Shown one piece after another: positions 27,609 to 35,759 of a stretch of DNA of 64,000 nt (position 1 is the stretch's first letter; each line of letters starts with the position of its first letter). The notes beneath the pieces are model-generated. The model saw only the letters and a list, made by a program, of their open reading frames with translations. It made no database searches and was not told where the DNA came from. Source of the stretch: Erythrobacter sp. (GTDB lineage: Bacteria > Pseudomonadota > Alphaproteobacteria > Sphingomonadales > Sphingomonadaceae); contig NZ_JASJAP010000003.1 in NCBI RefSeq assembly GCF_030066995.1, positions 1 through 64,000 of the forward strand, read 5' to 3'. Both the position numbers and the translations under genes were made by a program.

Positions 27609-28751
27609 ATGCTCGATACCGCCCACCGCACCGCCTATAACGAAGACCACGCGGCGTTTCGCGAAACCGTTCGCAAAGTCTTCGCCGAGCATATGGAGCC
27701 GCATCTCGATACCCACGAGGAAGAAGGGATCGTCCCGCGCTCGGCTTGGAAGGCGCTGGGCGAGGCGGGCATGTTGTGCCCGACGGTGAAGGAGGAGAAT
27801 GGCGGGCTGGGGCTCGATTTCGGCTTCAATTGCGTGCTGGCCGAAGAGCTGTCCTACATGGGCTCGTCCGCCGGTTTCACGCTGCAAAACGACATCACGG
27901 TCAACTATTTCGAGCGCCTGGGCAGCGACGAGCAGAAAGAGAAGTATCTGCCCGGCATGATCTCGGGCGATATCATCACTGCGATCGCGATGACCGAACC
28001 GGGTGCAGGCTCCGACCTTCAGGGCATTCGCACCACCGCCACAGAGGACGGCAATCATCTCGTCATCAACGGCTCGAAAACCTACATCACCAATGGCCAG
28101 AACGCCGATGTCGTGATCGTGGTCGCCAAGACCGATCCGAGCGCGGGTGCGAAGGGCACCAGCCTTGTTCTGGTCGATGCCGACACACCGGGTTTCGAGC
28201 GTGGGCGCAATCTCGACAAGATCGGCCAGCATTCCGCCGACACCTCCGAGTTGTTCTTTTCCGATGTGCGCGTGCCCAAGACCAACATTCTGGGCGGCGA
28301 GAAGCGCGGCTTCATCCATCTTATGGAGGAACTGCCGCAAGAGCGCCTCTCGATCGCGGTCAGCGCCATGGGCGGCGCGCAGCGTGCCTTCGACGAAGCG
28401 GTGAAGTTTACGAAAGAGCGCAAGGCGTTCGGCAAGACGGTGTTCGAGTTCCAGAACTCCAAATTCACGCTCGCCGATCTCGCCGCCAAGCTTCAGGTTG
28501 GCTGGGCGCATCTCGACTGGGCGATTAAGCGGCATCTGGCGGGCGAGCTGACTACGGGCGAGGCGAGCGCGGCCAAGCTGTGGCACACCGAAATGCAGTG
28601 GGAGATGGTCGATGCTTCGCTGCAACTCCACGGCGGGGCGGGCTATATGAACGAATACCCCATCGCGCGGCTGTGGCGCGACGCGCGCGTCCAGCGCATC
28701 TATGGCGGCACATCCGAGATCATGAAGGAAGTCGTCAGCCGCGAGATTTGA
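27609..28751 (+). CDS. Acyl-CoA dehydrogenase
   Basis: FAD-dependent acyl-CoA dehydrogenase of 380 residues. It has the FAD-binding AIAMTEPGAGSDLQGIRTTA and ITNGQNADVVIVVAKTDPSA. The C-terminal region includes YPIARLWRDARVQRIYGGTSEIMKEVVSREI, and the catalytic Glu is expected there. It starts MLDTAHRTAYNEDHAAFRET, with GGAGAG 11 bases upstream. The substrate (long or short, saturated or branched) cannot be told from sequence. Its last 27 codons were copied into the chimeric relic downstream, indicating a local duplication. Confidence 0.9.
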   Translation: MLDTAHRTAYNEDHAAFRETVRKVFAEHMEPHLDTHEEEGIVPRSAWKALGEAGMLCPTVKEENGGLGLDFGFNCVLAEELSYMGSSAGFTLQNDITVNYFERLGSDEQKEKYLPGMISGDIITAIAMTEPGAGSDLQGIRTTATEDGNHLVINGSKTYITNGQNADVVIVVAKTDPSAGAKGTSLVLVDADTPGFERGRNLDKIGQHSADTSELFFSDVRVPKTNILGGEKRGFIHLMEELPQERLSIAVSAMGGAQRAFDEAVKFTKERKAFGKTVFEFQNSKFTLADLAAKLQVGWAHLDWAIKRHLAGELTTGEASAAKLWHTEMQWEMVDASLQLHGGAGYMNEYPIARLWRDARVQRIYGGTSEIMKEVVSREI

Positions 28752-28776
28752 GGGGGCTCAAACCCATATCCTTTCG

Positions 28777-29460
28777 ATGAGCTCTTTGTCTCGACCGCAG
28801 CCTGTTGCGTGGCCCGCGATGGCCTGGTCGTGCGCGGCGGTAATGGGGGTGGCGGCGCCCGTGGCCGCAATGCTGCTGATTGCGCTTGGACCCTTCGCAC
28901 TCTCGCTGGCTTCAGGGATTGGCCCGATCCTCGCCATTGGTCTGATGGGGACCGGCATGATCGCGGCGGCTGCGGATGGGCGCTTTGCGATGGGCGTCTT
29001 CCTTGCGCTTGCGGTTGGTGTGGGCCTGCTGATTCTCGCGCAGGCGCTGGGGTTGCCCGCGCTGCCGTATTTGCCCGCAATCGCGCTGGTCGTCGCCGTC
29101 GCAACCATCAGTTTTGCCGCGCGCGGTGCCCTGTTTGCGCGCAGCATGCCCGGCAAGGGCTGGGGCATGGCGGTGTTCGTGGTCGCTGGCGAGGCCGCGA
29201 TTGTGCTCACCGCCTTGGCGCATCCGGGAGCGTTGCCAGACTGGTTACTCGCGCTGCTGCCCGCGCAATGGGCGAGTTCGGCAATCCAGGAAGCCTTCAC
29301 CGGCACCGGCCCGTTCGCCGCGTGGGCGGCCTTGCTCGCGCTCGGCGGAACGGCGGCGGCCACGCTGCTGGTGGCTCGGCTTTTACCGCGGCGCTGGCCG
29401 TATCTGATCATGTTCACGACCTGGCTGACTTTGTCCGCCGTCGTGTACTACAACGCCTGA
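28777..29460 (+). CDS. Integral membrane protein, unknown function
   Basis: 227 residues, almost entirely hydrophobic, with about six or seven membrane segments (AVMGVAAPVAAMLLIALGPF, FLALAVGVGLLILAQALGLP, YLPAIALVVAVATISFAARG, WGMAVFVVAGEAAIVLTALA, WAALLALGGTAAATLLVARL). No charged pair or known motif defines a function. It starts 26 bases after the acyl-CoA dehydrogenase stop, on the same strand, and ends 45 bases before the chimeric relic. It may be a lipid or transport membrane protein, but no family is recognised. Confidence 0.6.
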   Translation: MSSLSRPQPVAWPAMAWSCAAVMGVAAPVAAMLLIALGPFALSLASGIGPILAIGLMGTGMIAAAADGRFAMGVFLALAVGVGLLILAQALGLPALPYLPAIALVVAVATISFAARGALFARSMPGKGWGMAVFVVAGEAAIVLTALAHPGALPDWLLALLPAQWASSAIQEAFTGTGPFAAWAALLALGGTAAATLLVARLLPRRWPYLIMFTTWLTLSAVVYYNA

Positions 29461-29505
29461 CCCCTTTTCGAAGCGGTTGAGGCGAACAGGCAAAGGAAGG
29501 GTATG

Positions 29506-29673
29506 ATGACGACTAACCCCCTCGACTTCACCGGAAAGCGCGTGCTCGTCATCGGCGGCTCCAGCGGCGTTGGCGGCAACGGCACTGCGCCCCCGTGGCG
29601 CGACGCGCGCGTCCATCGCATTCATGGCGCCACGAGCGAGATCATGAAGGAAGTGGTGAGTCGTGAGTTTTGA
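29506..29673 (+). pseudogene. In-frame chimeric relic: SDR start fused to acyl-CoA dehydrogenase end
   Basis: A 55-codon reading frame. Residues 3-23 (TNPLDFTGKRVLVIGGSSGV) match the start of the SDR gene encoded 1 kb downstream. The last 24 residues (WRDARVHRIHGATSEIMKEV) match the end of the acyl-CoA dehydrogenase encoded upstream. Both matches keep their original frame, and an AAGGAAGG precedes the ATG, so translation is possible. A tandem duplication followed by a deletion joining the two parental genes explains it. The peptide lacks both active sites. Confidence 0.75.
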
Positions 29674-30628
29674 GCCGCTGACGAGTTTTCCGGCTAAGGC
29701 CAGCTGGGCGATTATTGCCCTTTTGTCGGTACTCCCGGGCGTTGGCGCCGCGCAGGTTCAGGCTCCTCCAGGCGAAGCGCCACCCGAAGCTTCTGAAGAA
29801 ACGACAACGGTCGAATTTCTACATCCGGCAGACCAACTCAATTGGCTTCCCATGAGCACTGCGCGCGGAGCGCCAACATTCCGCGCGCGCAGCGGCGATG
29901 AGGACGTGTGCGCCCTCTTTGACACCGGCAGCGACAAGACCTTCGTCGATATTGCATTGGCCGATCGGCTTGGCCTGAAGATCGGTGAGCTCTCGAAAGA
30001 GGCGCGTAGCCTGACAGGCACCTTGCCCGTGTCGCGTGTCTTTGCCGTGCCTGTCGAAGTGCCCGGACAATTCCGGTTTCAGGGCAGCTTGCACGCAGTC
30101 GCCTTGCCGAAATTGGACTGTGCAGATGGAACCAGACTGTCGCTGATCCTTGGTCAGGAGTTCGTGAACGCCATGGTGATCCTGACGGACAATACCTCCA
30201 AGCGGATCGCTTTTCACGCCAGTGGTTATGTCAAACCCGATGCCGACAAGTATGTTCGCATACCTTGGTCAGGCAACACAGTTTCAGGGCAGGTCGCGGG
30301 GCGAAAAGCCATCCTGAAAGTCGACACCGGCAGTGCCACTGACCTCGCTTTTCAGGCGAAACACTTCGACACGTTTTTTGCTGATCGGGACCGGACCACG
30401 CTAGCTGTATCAACCAATGCGAGCGGAAGACAGGACGAGAGCGTTGGAATTGCCGCGGTCGAATATCAGATCGAGGCGGTCGCCAAAGTCGGCGACGTGA
30501 AACGCGTAGCTGATCGCGAGGCACCCTATGTCGGCAATCTCGGCTATCCTTTCTTTGCTGAGGCGATGACGATCTTCGATGCAGGCAAAGGCGCGATCTG
30601 GCTGCAAAATCAGGGAGAATCACATTGA
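29663..30628 (+). CDS. Retropepsin-like aspartyl protease with two DTGS motifs
   Basis: Secreted or periplasmic protein of 321 residues: signal peptide (ASWAIIALLSVLPGVGAAQ), then two aspartyl-protease-type lobes. The first motif is ALFDTGSDKTFVDIALADRL, the second ILKVDTGSATDLAFQAKHF. Retroviral-type enzymes usually carry one motif per chain and dimerise; here two are in one chain. It starts at GTG overlapping the relic's stop region. The last bases overlap the next gene's TTG start. Substrate is unknown. Confidence 0.78.
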   Translation: MSFEPLTSFPAKASWAIIALLSVLPGVGAAQVQAPPGEAPPEASEETTTVEFLHPADQLNWLPMSTARGAPTFRARSGDEDVCALFDTGSDKTFVDIALADRLGLKIGELSKEARSLTGTLPVSRVFAVPVEVPGQFRFQGSLHAVALPKLDCADGTRLSLILGQEFVNAMVILTDNTSKRIAFHASGYVKPDADKYVRIPWSGNTVSGQVAGRKAILKVDTGSATDLAFQAKHFDTFFADRDRTTLAVSTNASGRQDESVGIAAVEYQIEAVAKVGDVKRVADREAPYVGNLGYPFFAEAMTIFDAGKGAIWLQNQGESH

Positions 30629-31377
30629 CCAACCCCCTCGACACGCCGCTCGACTTCACCGGCAAACGCGTGCTCGTCACCGGCGGCTCCAGCGGCATCG
30701 GCAACGGCATCGCGCAAGCTTTTGCGGCGCGAGGCGCTGAGGTTATCGTCACCGGCACGCGGCCCGATGAGGGCGACTATCTCGAAGCCGAAGACAGCGA
30801 TTTCACCGGGCTGACCTATCGCCAGCTCGACGTGACCGACCGCGAGGCGGCCGGCGCGCTCTCCGAAGCCATCGGCGCGATGGACGTGGTGATCCAGAGC
30901 CAGGGCATTGTGCGCTATGGGCAGAAGGAGTTCACCCGCGAGGGCTGGGATCAGGTGATCGGCGTCAATCTCAATTCGGTAATGGATGTGGCGCGCGCCT
31001 TTTACGAAGGGATGAAGGAGCGCGGCGGGACGATGATCGTCGTCAGCTCGGTCGCGGCCTTCCAGGCGGTGATCGGCCAGCCCGCCTACGCCGCGTCGAA
31101 AGCGGGCGCGGCGAGCCTTGTGAAATCGCTCGCCGAAGCCTGGGCGCGCGACGGCATCCGGGTGAACGGCATCGCGCCGGGACTTGTGCCCACGAAGATG
31201 ACCTCGATCATGACCGAGCATCCCGAGCGGCTGGAGATGATGGTCAAAGCCATCCCCATGCGCCGCCCGGGAACGCCCGAAGAAATGGCGGGCGCCGCGC
31301 TGTTCCTGGCCTCATCGCTTTCGTCCTATATGACGGGGCAAACGCTCGTGATCGATGGCGGACTGACGCTGAGTTGA
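30625..31377 (+). CDS. Short-chain dehydrogenase/reductase
   Basis: Classical SDR of 250 residues with the Rossmann motif VTGGSSGIGNGIAQAFAARG, the NAG-like region and VVSSVAAFQAVIGQPAYAASKAG, which holds the catalytic YAASK. A C-terminal FLASSLSSYMTGQTLVIDGG matches FabG-type proteins. The start is TTG, overlapping the protease stop (TTGA). The substrate is not identifiable. Its first 23 codons are the source of the chimeric relic. Confidence 0.87.
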   Translation: MTNPLDTPLDFTGKRVLVTGGSSGIGNGIAQAFAARGAEVIVTGTRPDEGDYLEAEDSDFTGLTYRQLDVTDREAAGALSEAIGAMDVVIQSQGIVRYGQKEFTREGWDQVIGVNLNSVMDVARAFYEGMKERGGTMIVVSSVAAFQAVIGQPAYAASKAGAASLVKSLAEAWARDGIRVNGIAPGLVPTKMTSIMTEHPERLEMMVKAIPMRRPGTPEEMAGAALFLASSLSSYMTGQTLVIDGGLTLS

Positions 31378-31392
31378 GATAAAAGCCTTCCA

Positions 31393-31478
31393 CCCGTCAC
31401 CCCGGCGAAGGCCGGGGTCCAGTCGAGCGGGCACGATGCTTTGCTGCGCTGGATTCCGGCCTGCGCCGGAATGACGGG
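31393..31478. repeat. Palindromic intergenic repeat
   Basis: An 86-bp imperfect palindrome: CCCGTCACCCCGGCGAAGGC at one end and a matching CCGGAATGACGGG at the other, around a short spacer. The motif type is widespread in alphaproteobacterial intergenic DNA. It lies just after the SDR stop and could act as a terminator or RNA stabiliser. Confidence 0.75.
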
Positions 31479-31722
31479 TTGCGTGTTGCTTTTGCCTGCC
31501 GCTCGCAATGACGAACGGATGCGGAAGCGCTTTCCTATCTCGCTAGTGATCGGTATTCTTCCTCGCCAAGGGCACCTCATCATCCGATGCGGACGGCCAA
31601 ATCGGAAAGTGACACTTCTTGAACGCGAAACGCAAAAGTTGGTTTTTCTTTCAATATATTGATCGGGAAACGGACTTTTCGAGATACGCCGTTTGTCTGT
31701 GTCATCGCAAAGGAACCCGCTC
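31479..31722. other. Intergenic stretch, no feature identified
   Basis: This 244-bp region precedes the aldo-keto reductase. It includes a less GC-rich part (near TTGGTTTTTCTTTCAATATA) that may hold the promoter, and AAAGGAACC is the reductase ribosome site. I see no gene, RNA or further repeat. Confidence 0.5.
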
Positions 31723-32748
31723 ATGAAATTCACCCGCCTCGGCCCCTCGGGTCTATCCGTCTCGCGGCTGTGTCTCGGCTGCATGTCCTATGGGGACACC
31801 ACCAAGGGCTGGCACGGCGACTGGCTGCTGGGCGAGGAAGAGAGCCGTCCTTTCTTTCGCGCGGCGCTGGAGGCGGGGATCAACTTCTTCGATACGGCCA
31901 ACGGCTATTCGGGCGGTACTTCTGAGGAGATCACCGGAAAGCTGTTGAACGAGATGGCCAATCGCGATGAGATCGTGGTCGCGACCAAGGCGTTCATCCC
32001 GTGGCGCAACGCGCCCAACACCGGCGGGCTGTCGCGCAAGGCCTTGATGCAGGCGATTGACGACAGCCTGACGCGCCTCGGCATGGAGTATGTCGACCTG
32101 TTCCAGATCCACCGCTGGGACGATCACACCCCGATCGAAGAGACGATGGAGGCGCTGCACGACATCGTGAAGGGGGGCAAGGCGCGCTATATCGGCGCGT
32201 CCTCGATGCACGCCTGGCAATTCGCCAAGGCGCAGGAGACCGCGCGCGCGAATGGGTGGGTGCCGTTCATCTCGATGCAGAACCAGCTCAATCTGCTCTA
32301 CCGCGAGGAAGAGCGCGAAATGCTGCCGCTGTGCGAGGACGAGGGCGTGGGAGTGATCCCATGGTCTCCGCTCGCGCGCGGACGGCTGGCGCGGCCTTTG
32401 GGTGAGGGCACGGTGCGCTCCGAGACCGACGGCGTTGGCAAGTCTCTCTACCGGGACGGCGATGCGGCCGACGAAGCGGTCATCACCGCGCTGGCCAGGC
32501 TTGCGGGCGAACGCGGCGTGCCCATGGCGACCCTCGCTCTCGCGTGGCACTTCACCAAGCCAGCCGTCGCTGCGCCGATCATCGGGGCGACCAAGCCGCA
32601 TCATATCGAGGCCGCCGTGGCGGCGCTCGATACCCAGCTTGGCGAAGAGGAGATCGCGGCGCTCGAAGGGCCGTATCGCCCGAAATTCCCGACCGGGCTG
32701 GGCATGGCGATGCCGGGGATGGATCAGGTCAGCCTCAGATCCAAGTGA
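31723..32748 (+). CDS. Aldo-keto reductase
   Basis: NADPH-dependent oxidoreductase of 341 residues with a TIM-barrel profile. It starts MKFTRLGPSGLSVSRLCLGC, has INFFDTANGYSGGTSEEITG (Asp/Tyr catalytic pair region) and VDLFQIHRWDDHTPIEETME, then GVIPWSPLARGRLARPLGEG and AAPIIGATKPHHIEAAVAAL. The family is typical of the AKR group with an open-chain YhdN/Tas-like profile. The ATG with AAAGGAA upstream is chosen over a longer frame. Substrate unknown. Confidence 0.87.
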   Translation: MKFTRLGPSGLSVSRLCLGCMSYGDTTKGWHGDWLLGEEESRPFFRAALEAGINFFDTANGYSGGTSEEITGKLLNEMANRDEIVVATKAFIPWRNAPNTGGLSRKALMQAIDDSLTRLGMEYVDLFQIHRWDDHTPIEETMEALHDIVKGGKARYIGASSMHAWQFAKAQETARANGWVPFISMQNQLNLLYREEEREMLPLCEDEGVGVIPWSPLARGRLARPLGEGTVRSETDGVGKSLYRDGDAADEAVITALARLAGERGVPMATLALAWHFTKPAVAAPIIGATKPHHIEAAVAALDTQLGEEEIAALEGPYRPKFPTGLGMAMPGMDQVSLRSK

Positions 32749-32809
32749 CGGCCCCGTGTGACGTTCCCGAGTGACGCCCCCGTGTGTCGCCACCGCCCGG
32801 TGCCAAGAA

Positions 32810-32839
32810 AAAGGCCGCCTCAGCAAGGAGGCGGCCTTT
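32810..32839 (-). terminator. Rho-independent terminator of the TonB-receptor gene
   Basis: An 11-bp stem AAAGGCCGCCT/AGGCGGCCTTT with an 8-base loop. On the minus strand it is followed by five Ts. It lies between the receptor stop and the convergent aldo-keto reductase, so it may serve both sides. Confidence 0.82.
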
Positions 32840-32860
32840 CGCAATCCTTCGCGCTAGCCC

Positions 32861-35635
32861 CTAGAACCGGGCCTGGACGCCAAGCTGCACGCGGGTGCCG
32901 ACTTCGAAAGTGTTCACTTCGATGCGCCCGGTTTCGTTCTCGAGAAACTCGAAGTTGTCGCGTCCGAAGATGTTGCGCACCTCCAGGCTGACCTCGACCG
33001 GCAAGCCCAGCGGGCTGATATCGGAGCGCGCCACGAAATCGACGGTCAGGCCCGGATCCTCGACCACGTCGGGGGTGGCAAACCCGCGGGTGGTGACGCG
33101 TTCGCTGGCGTAATTGAAGAGGAAGAAGGCCTGCTGGGTCTTCTCGAAATCCTCAAAGCCGATCTGGAAGTTGGCGACGTGGTCCGACTGGCCAACCAGT
33201 GGATTGCCTTCCTCGAAGACGATCGAAACCGGAACGTCGCCGACCACCGTGGGAACAAGCGCGTCGGGATCCGGGATACCCAGTTCGGAATCGGTGAAGG
33301 TGTAGTTGGCGATGATCAGCAGGTCCTTGGTGCTGAAGAAGCCGCCAAGACTGGTGATATCGAATCCGTACACCAATTCGAACTCGGCGCCGAACAGCGT
33401 CGCCTCCGGCGCGTTGGCGTAGGTTGTCGTCAGATCGCCCGTGCCCGAGCCGCCCAGAATGATCGGCTCGATGGGGTTTTCGATGTCCTTGTAGAAACCG
33501 GCAAGGCTCACGCGGTTCTTGCCACCAAGATAGTATTCCGCGCGGGTTTCAAGGTTGAGAAACTCGCTGTCGATCAGCTGGGCGTTACCACGAAAATCGC
33601 GGTTCGATACCGGGTCGAAATAGATCTGATCGACGAGTTCGCGAAACTGCGGCCGCGCAATGGTCTGCGAGGCGGAAAAACGCAGCTGAAGATCGGGAAT
33701 GACCTCCCAGGTGATCGTACCGCCGGGAAGGAAATAGTCGTTTTCGAGGTTGGTTTCGACCGGCACGATGGTGGACTGGGCCGTCCCCTCGGGCAGGGTA
33801 ACGCGCTGGACGGCGTCCTCATAGCGCACCCCGATATCGACGGTGAGGGTGTCGCTCGGAACCCACCGGACCTGGCCGTAGGCGCCGTGTACTTCGAGCA
33901 GGGCGTCAAAGATCGGGAAGTCCACGAAGTCGAGGACATCGACGTTGAAGCCCGCAAGGGTCGCTCCGTTGATAATGTCGCCCGGAGGCTGGAGGCCAAG
34001 CAGGGCCGGGTTGAAATCGACCTCGGTCGTCTGGTCCGGTCGGATCAGCGGGGCGTAGATGCGGCTCTCCGAACGGCGATCCGTGTCCGAATAGGAATAG
34101 CCGACCGTGACGTCGAAGCCTTCGACAGCCGACCAGGTGAGGTCGATACCGCCGGCGTAGTTCTCTTCCTGAAGATCATCGAAGCTTATGCTGTGGTCGT
34201 AGAACTCGTTATCGCCGTCGAAATAGGCAACGAAGTTCGAGCCCAGCACGTTTCGTTCGGAATCAGCGGGTTCGTCCGGCGTCGTGTCGTTCGAGCGCGC
34301 GTAGAGAATTTCGGTGTTGTATGGCGCCTCGCGATCGGTGCGGGCATAGCCGAGCCGGGTGTCGAGCTCGAACGCGCCGTCGCCAAACTCGAACTCTCCG
34401 ACCAGCTGCGTGTCGATCAGCTGGCGCTCGAACCAGGCCGTCTGCTGGCGCTGCAGGTCCGCGCCGTCCTGCGATCCGAGCGTCACGTCGAACCCTTCGG
34501 AAAGGCGCGCCGTCTTGAGCGTGTCGCGAATATACAGGTTGGTCCAGCGGATCGTGTTCTCGCCGAAGTCGAGACCGAAGCTGAGCATCCCGTTCACAAG
34601 GACGTTTTCGTCGGTGATGAAGTTGGTCGAGTCTTCGGTGACGAACGAGAAATCGTCGATGCTCGCGCGCTGATTGCGCACGCTGCGGTTCTGCAACTGG
34701 TTGGAGATACCGCCGGTCGCGATGATCCCGAGATAGGTGCCATCGCCAACCTCAAGCGCCAGACCGCCGGTGATATTGGCCGAGAAGTTGGGCCTCTGAT
34801 TGTCGACGCGCTGCAGGGTGACGAGGTTCGTCGGCATTAGCTGACCGGCGATCGCTTCGCGGGTGAGCGCGGTGGGATCGGTGGGGCTTGCCGAAAGTGG
34901 CAGCTGGTCGAGCGGCGTCCCGGAATCGATAGCCTGCTGCAGGAACGAGGGGGTGTCGCGGTTGCCGTTGTCGAAACCGAGCGAATCCCAGTCCGACCCG
35001 AAATAGGTCAGCCCGTTTTCGAAGGTCGTCTCGCTGTCGAATTCCCCGCTCATCGACACGGTCAGAAAATTCTCGACCGGAACCGCGCGCGTGGTGAGGT
35101 TGATCACACCGCCGCCGAACTCGCCGGGATAGTTCGGCGAATAGGTCTTCTGCACGAGGCTGGAGGCGACCACATTGGTCGGGAAGATATCCAGCGGAAC
35201 CACACGGCTGAGCGGTTCGGGACTGGGCAGGGGCAGGCCATTCAGGAGCGCCAGCGAATAGCGATCGCCCAGGCCACGCACGAACACGCGCCCATCGCCG
35301 ACCACGCTGAGGCCGGTCACGCGCGACAGCGCACCGGCAATGTCGCCTTCGCCGGTGCGAGCGATATCCTCGGTCGTAAGAACGTTGAGAACCTGCGTCG
35401 AACCGCGCACGGGATCGCGCGCGCGGCGCCCGGTCACGATGATGCTGCCGCCCGGGACCGAAACCTCGGGCTCTTCGTCTTGATCCTCTTCGACCGCGCC
35501 GACGGCTTGTGCCAACGGATCTTCCGCTTCCTGTGCGCTCTGATTGGTCCCCTCATCCTGAGCGTACGCCAGGGAGGGAAAGGTGAATGAACTTGTGAGA
35601 AGCAGCAGCCCTGCCAGGCGCTTGCCGGTCGACAT
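32861..35635 (-). CDS. TonB-dependent outer-membrane receptor
   Basis: 924-residue outer-membrane transporter energised by TonB. After a signal peptide (LAGLLLLTSSFTFPSLAYAQ) and an acidic linker, the plug domain reads GGSIIVTGRRARDPVRG and TRTGEGDIAGALSRVTGLSV. A 22-stranded barrel follows, ending in aromatic VQLGVQARF, as expected for outer-membrane insertion. The start is the second ATG of the frame. It sits 125 bases after the lipoprotein gene in the same orientation. The substrate is not predictable from this alone. Confidence 0.92.
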   Translation of the reverse strand: MSTGKRLAGLLLLTSSFTFPSLAYAQDEGTNQSAQEAEDPLAQAVGAVEEDQDEEPEVSVPGGSIIVTGRRARDPVRGSTQVLNVLTTEDIARTGEGDIAGALSRVTGLSVVGDGRVFVRGLGDRYSLALLNGLPLPSPEPLSRVVPLDIFPTNVVASSLVQKTYSPNYPGEFGGGVINLTTRAVPVENFLTVSMSGEFDSETTFENGLTYFGSDWDSLGFDNGNRDTPSFLQQAIDSGTPLDQLPLSASPTDPTALTREAIAGQLMPTNLVTLQRVDNQRPNFSANITGGLALEVGDGTYLGIIATGGISNQLQNRSVRNQRASIDDFSFVTEDSTNFITDENVLVNGMLSFGLDFGENTIRWTNLYIRDTLKTARLSEGFDVTLGSQDGADLQRQQTAWFERQLIDTQLVGEFEFGDGAFELDTRLGYARTDREAPYNTEILYARSNDTTPDEPADSERNVLGSNFVAYFDGDNEFYDHSISFDDLQEENYAGGIDLTWSAVEGFDVTVGYSYSDTDRRSESRIYAPLIRPDQTTEVDFNPALLGLQPPGDIINGATLAGFNVDVLDFVDFPIFDALLEVHGAYGQVRWVPSDTLTVDIGVRYEDAVQRVTLPEGTAQSTIVPVETNLENDYFLPGGTITWEVIPDLQLRFSASQTIARPQFRELVDQIYFDPVSNRDFRGNAQLIDSEFLNLETRAEYYLGGKNRVSLAGFYKDIENPIEPIILGGSGTGDLTTTYANAPEATLFGAEFELVYGFDITSLGGFFSTKDLLIIANYTFTDSELGIPDPDALVPTVVGDVPVSIVFEEGNPLVGQSDHVANFQIGFEDFEKTQQAFFLFNYASERVTTRGFATPDVVEDPGLTVDFVARSDISPLGLPVEVSLEVRNIFGRDNFEFLENETGRIEVNTFEVGTRVQLGVQARF

Positions 35636-35710
35636 AATGTTAGACCCCCTCATATTAGGCCCTGAAACGCGCGACGCCCTGCGACGTCATCGTTGGTGCG
35701 CTGCGAGAAA

Positions 35711-35737
35711 GGGGGCGCCGAACTGGGCAGCGCCCCC
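35711..35737 (-). other. Intercistronic hairpin between the lipoprotein and receptor genes
   Basis: An 8-bp perfect stem (GGGGGCGC/GCGCCCCC) with an 11-base loop lies in the gap between the two genes. It is followed on the minus strand by CTTTCT. It may protect or partly terminate the transcript, changing the receptor:lipoprotein ratio. Confidence 0.55.
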
Positions 35738-35759
35738 CGTCATCATCGCAGCAACGTGC

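Noticed and set aside
33179..34840. A 553-residue antisense frame inside the TonB receptor
   Set aside because: Antisense shadow of a clear TonB receptor.
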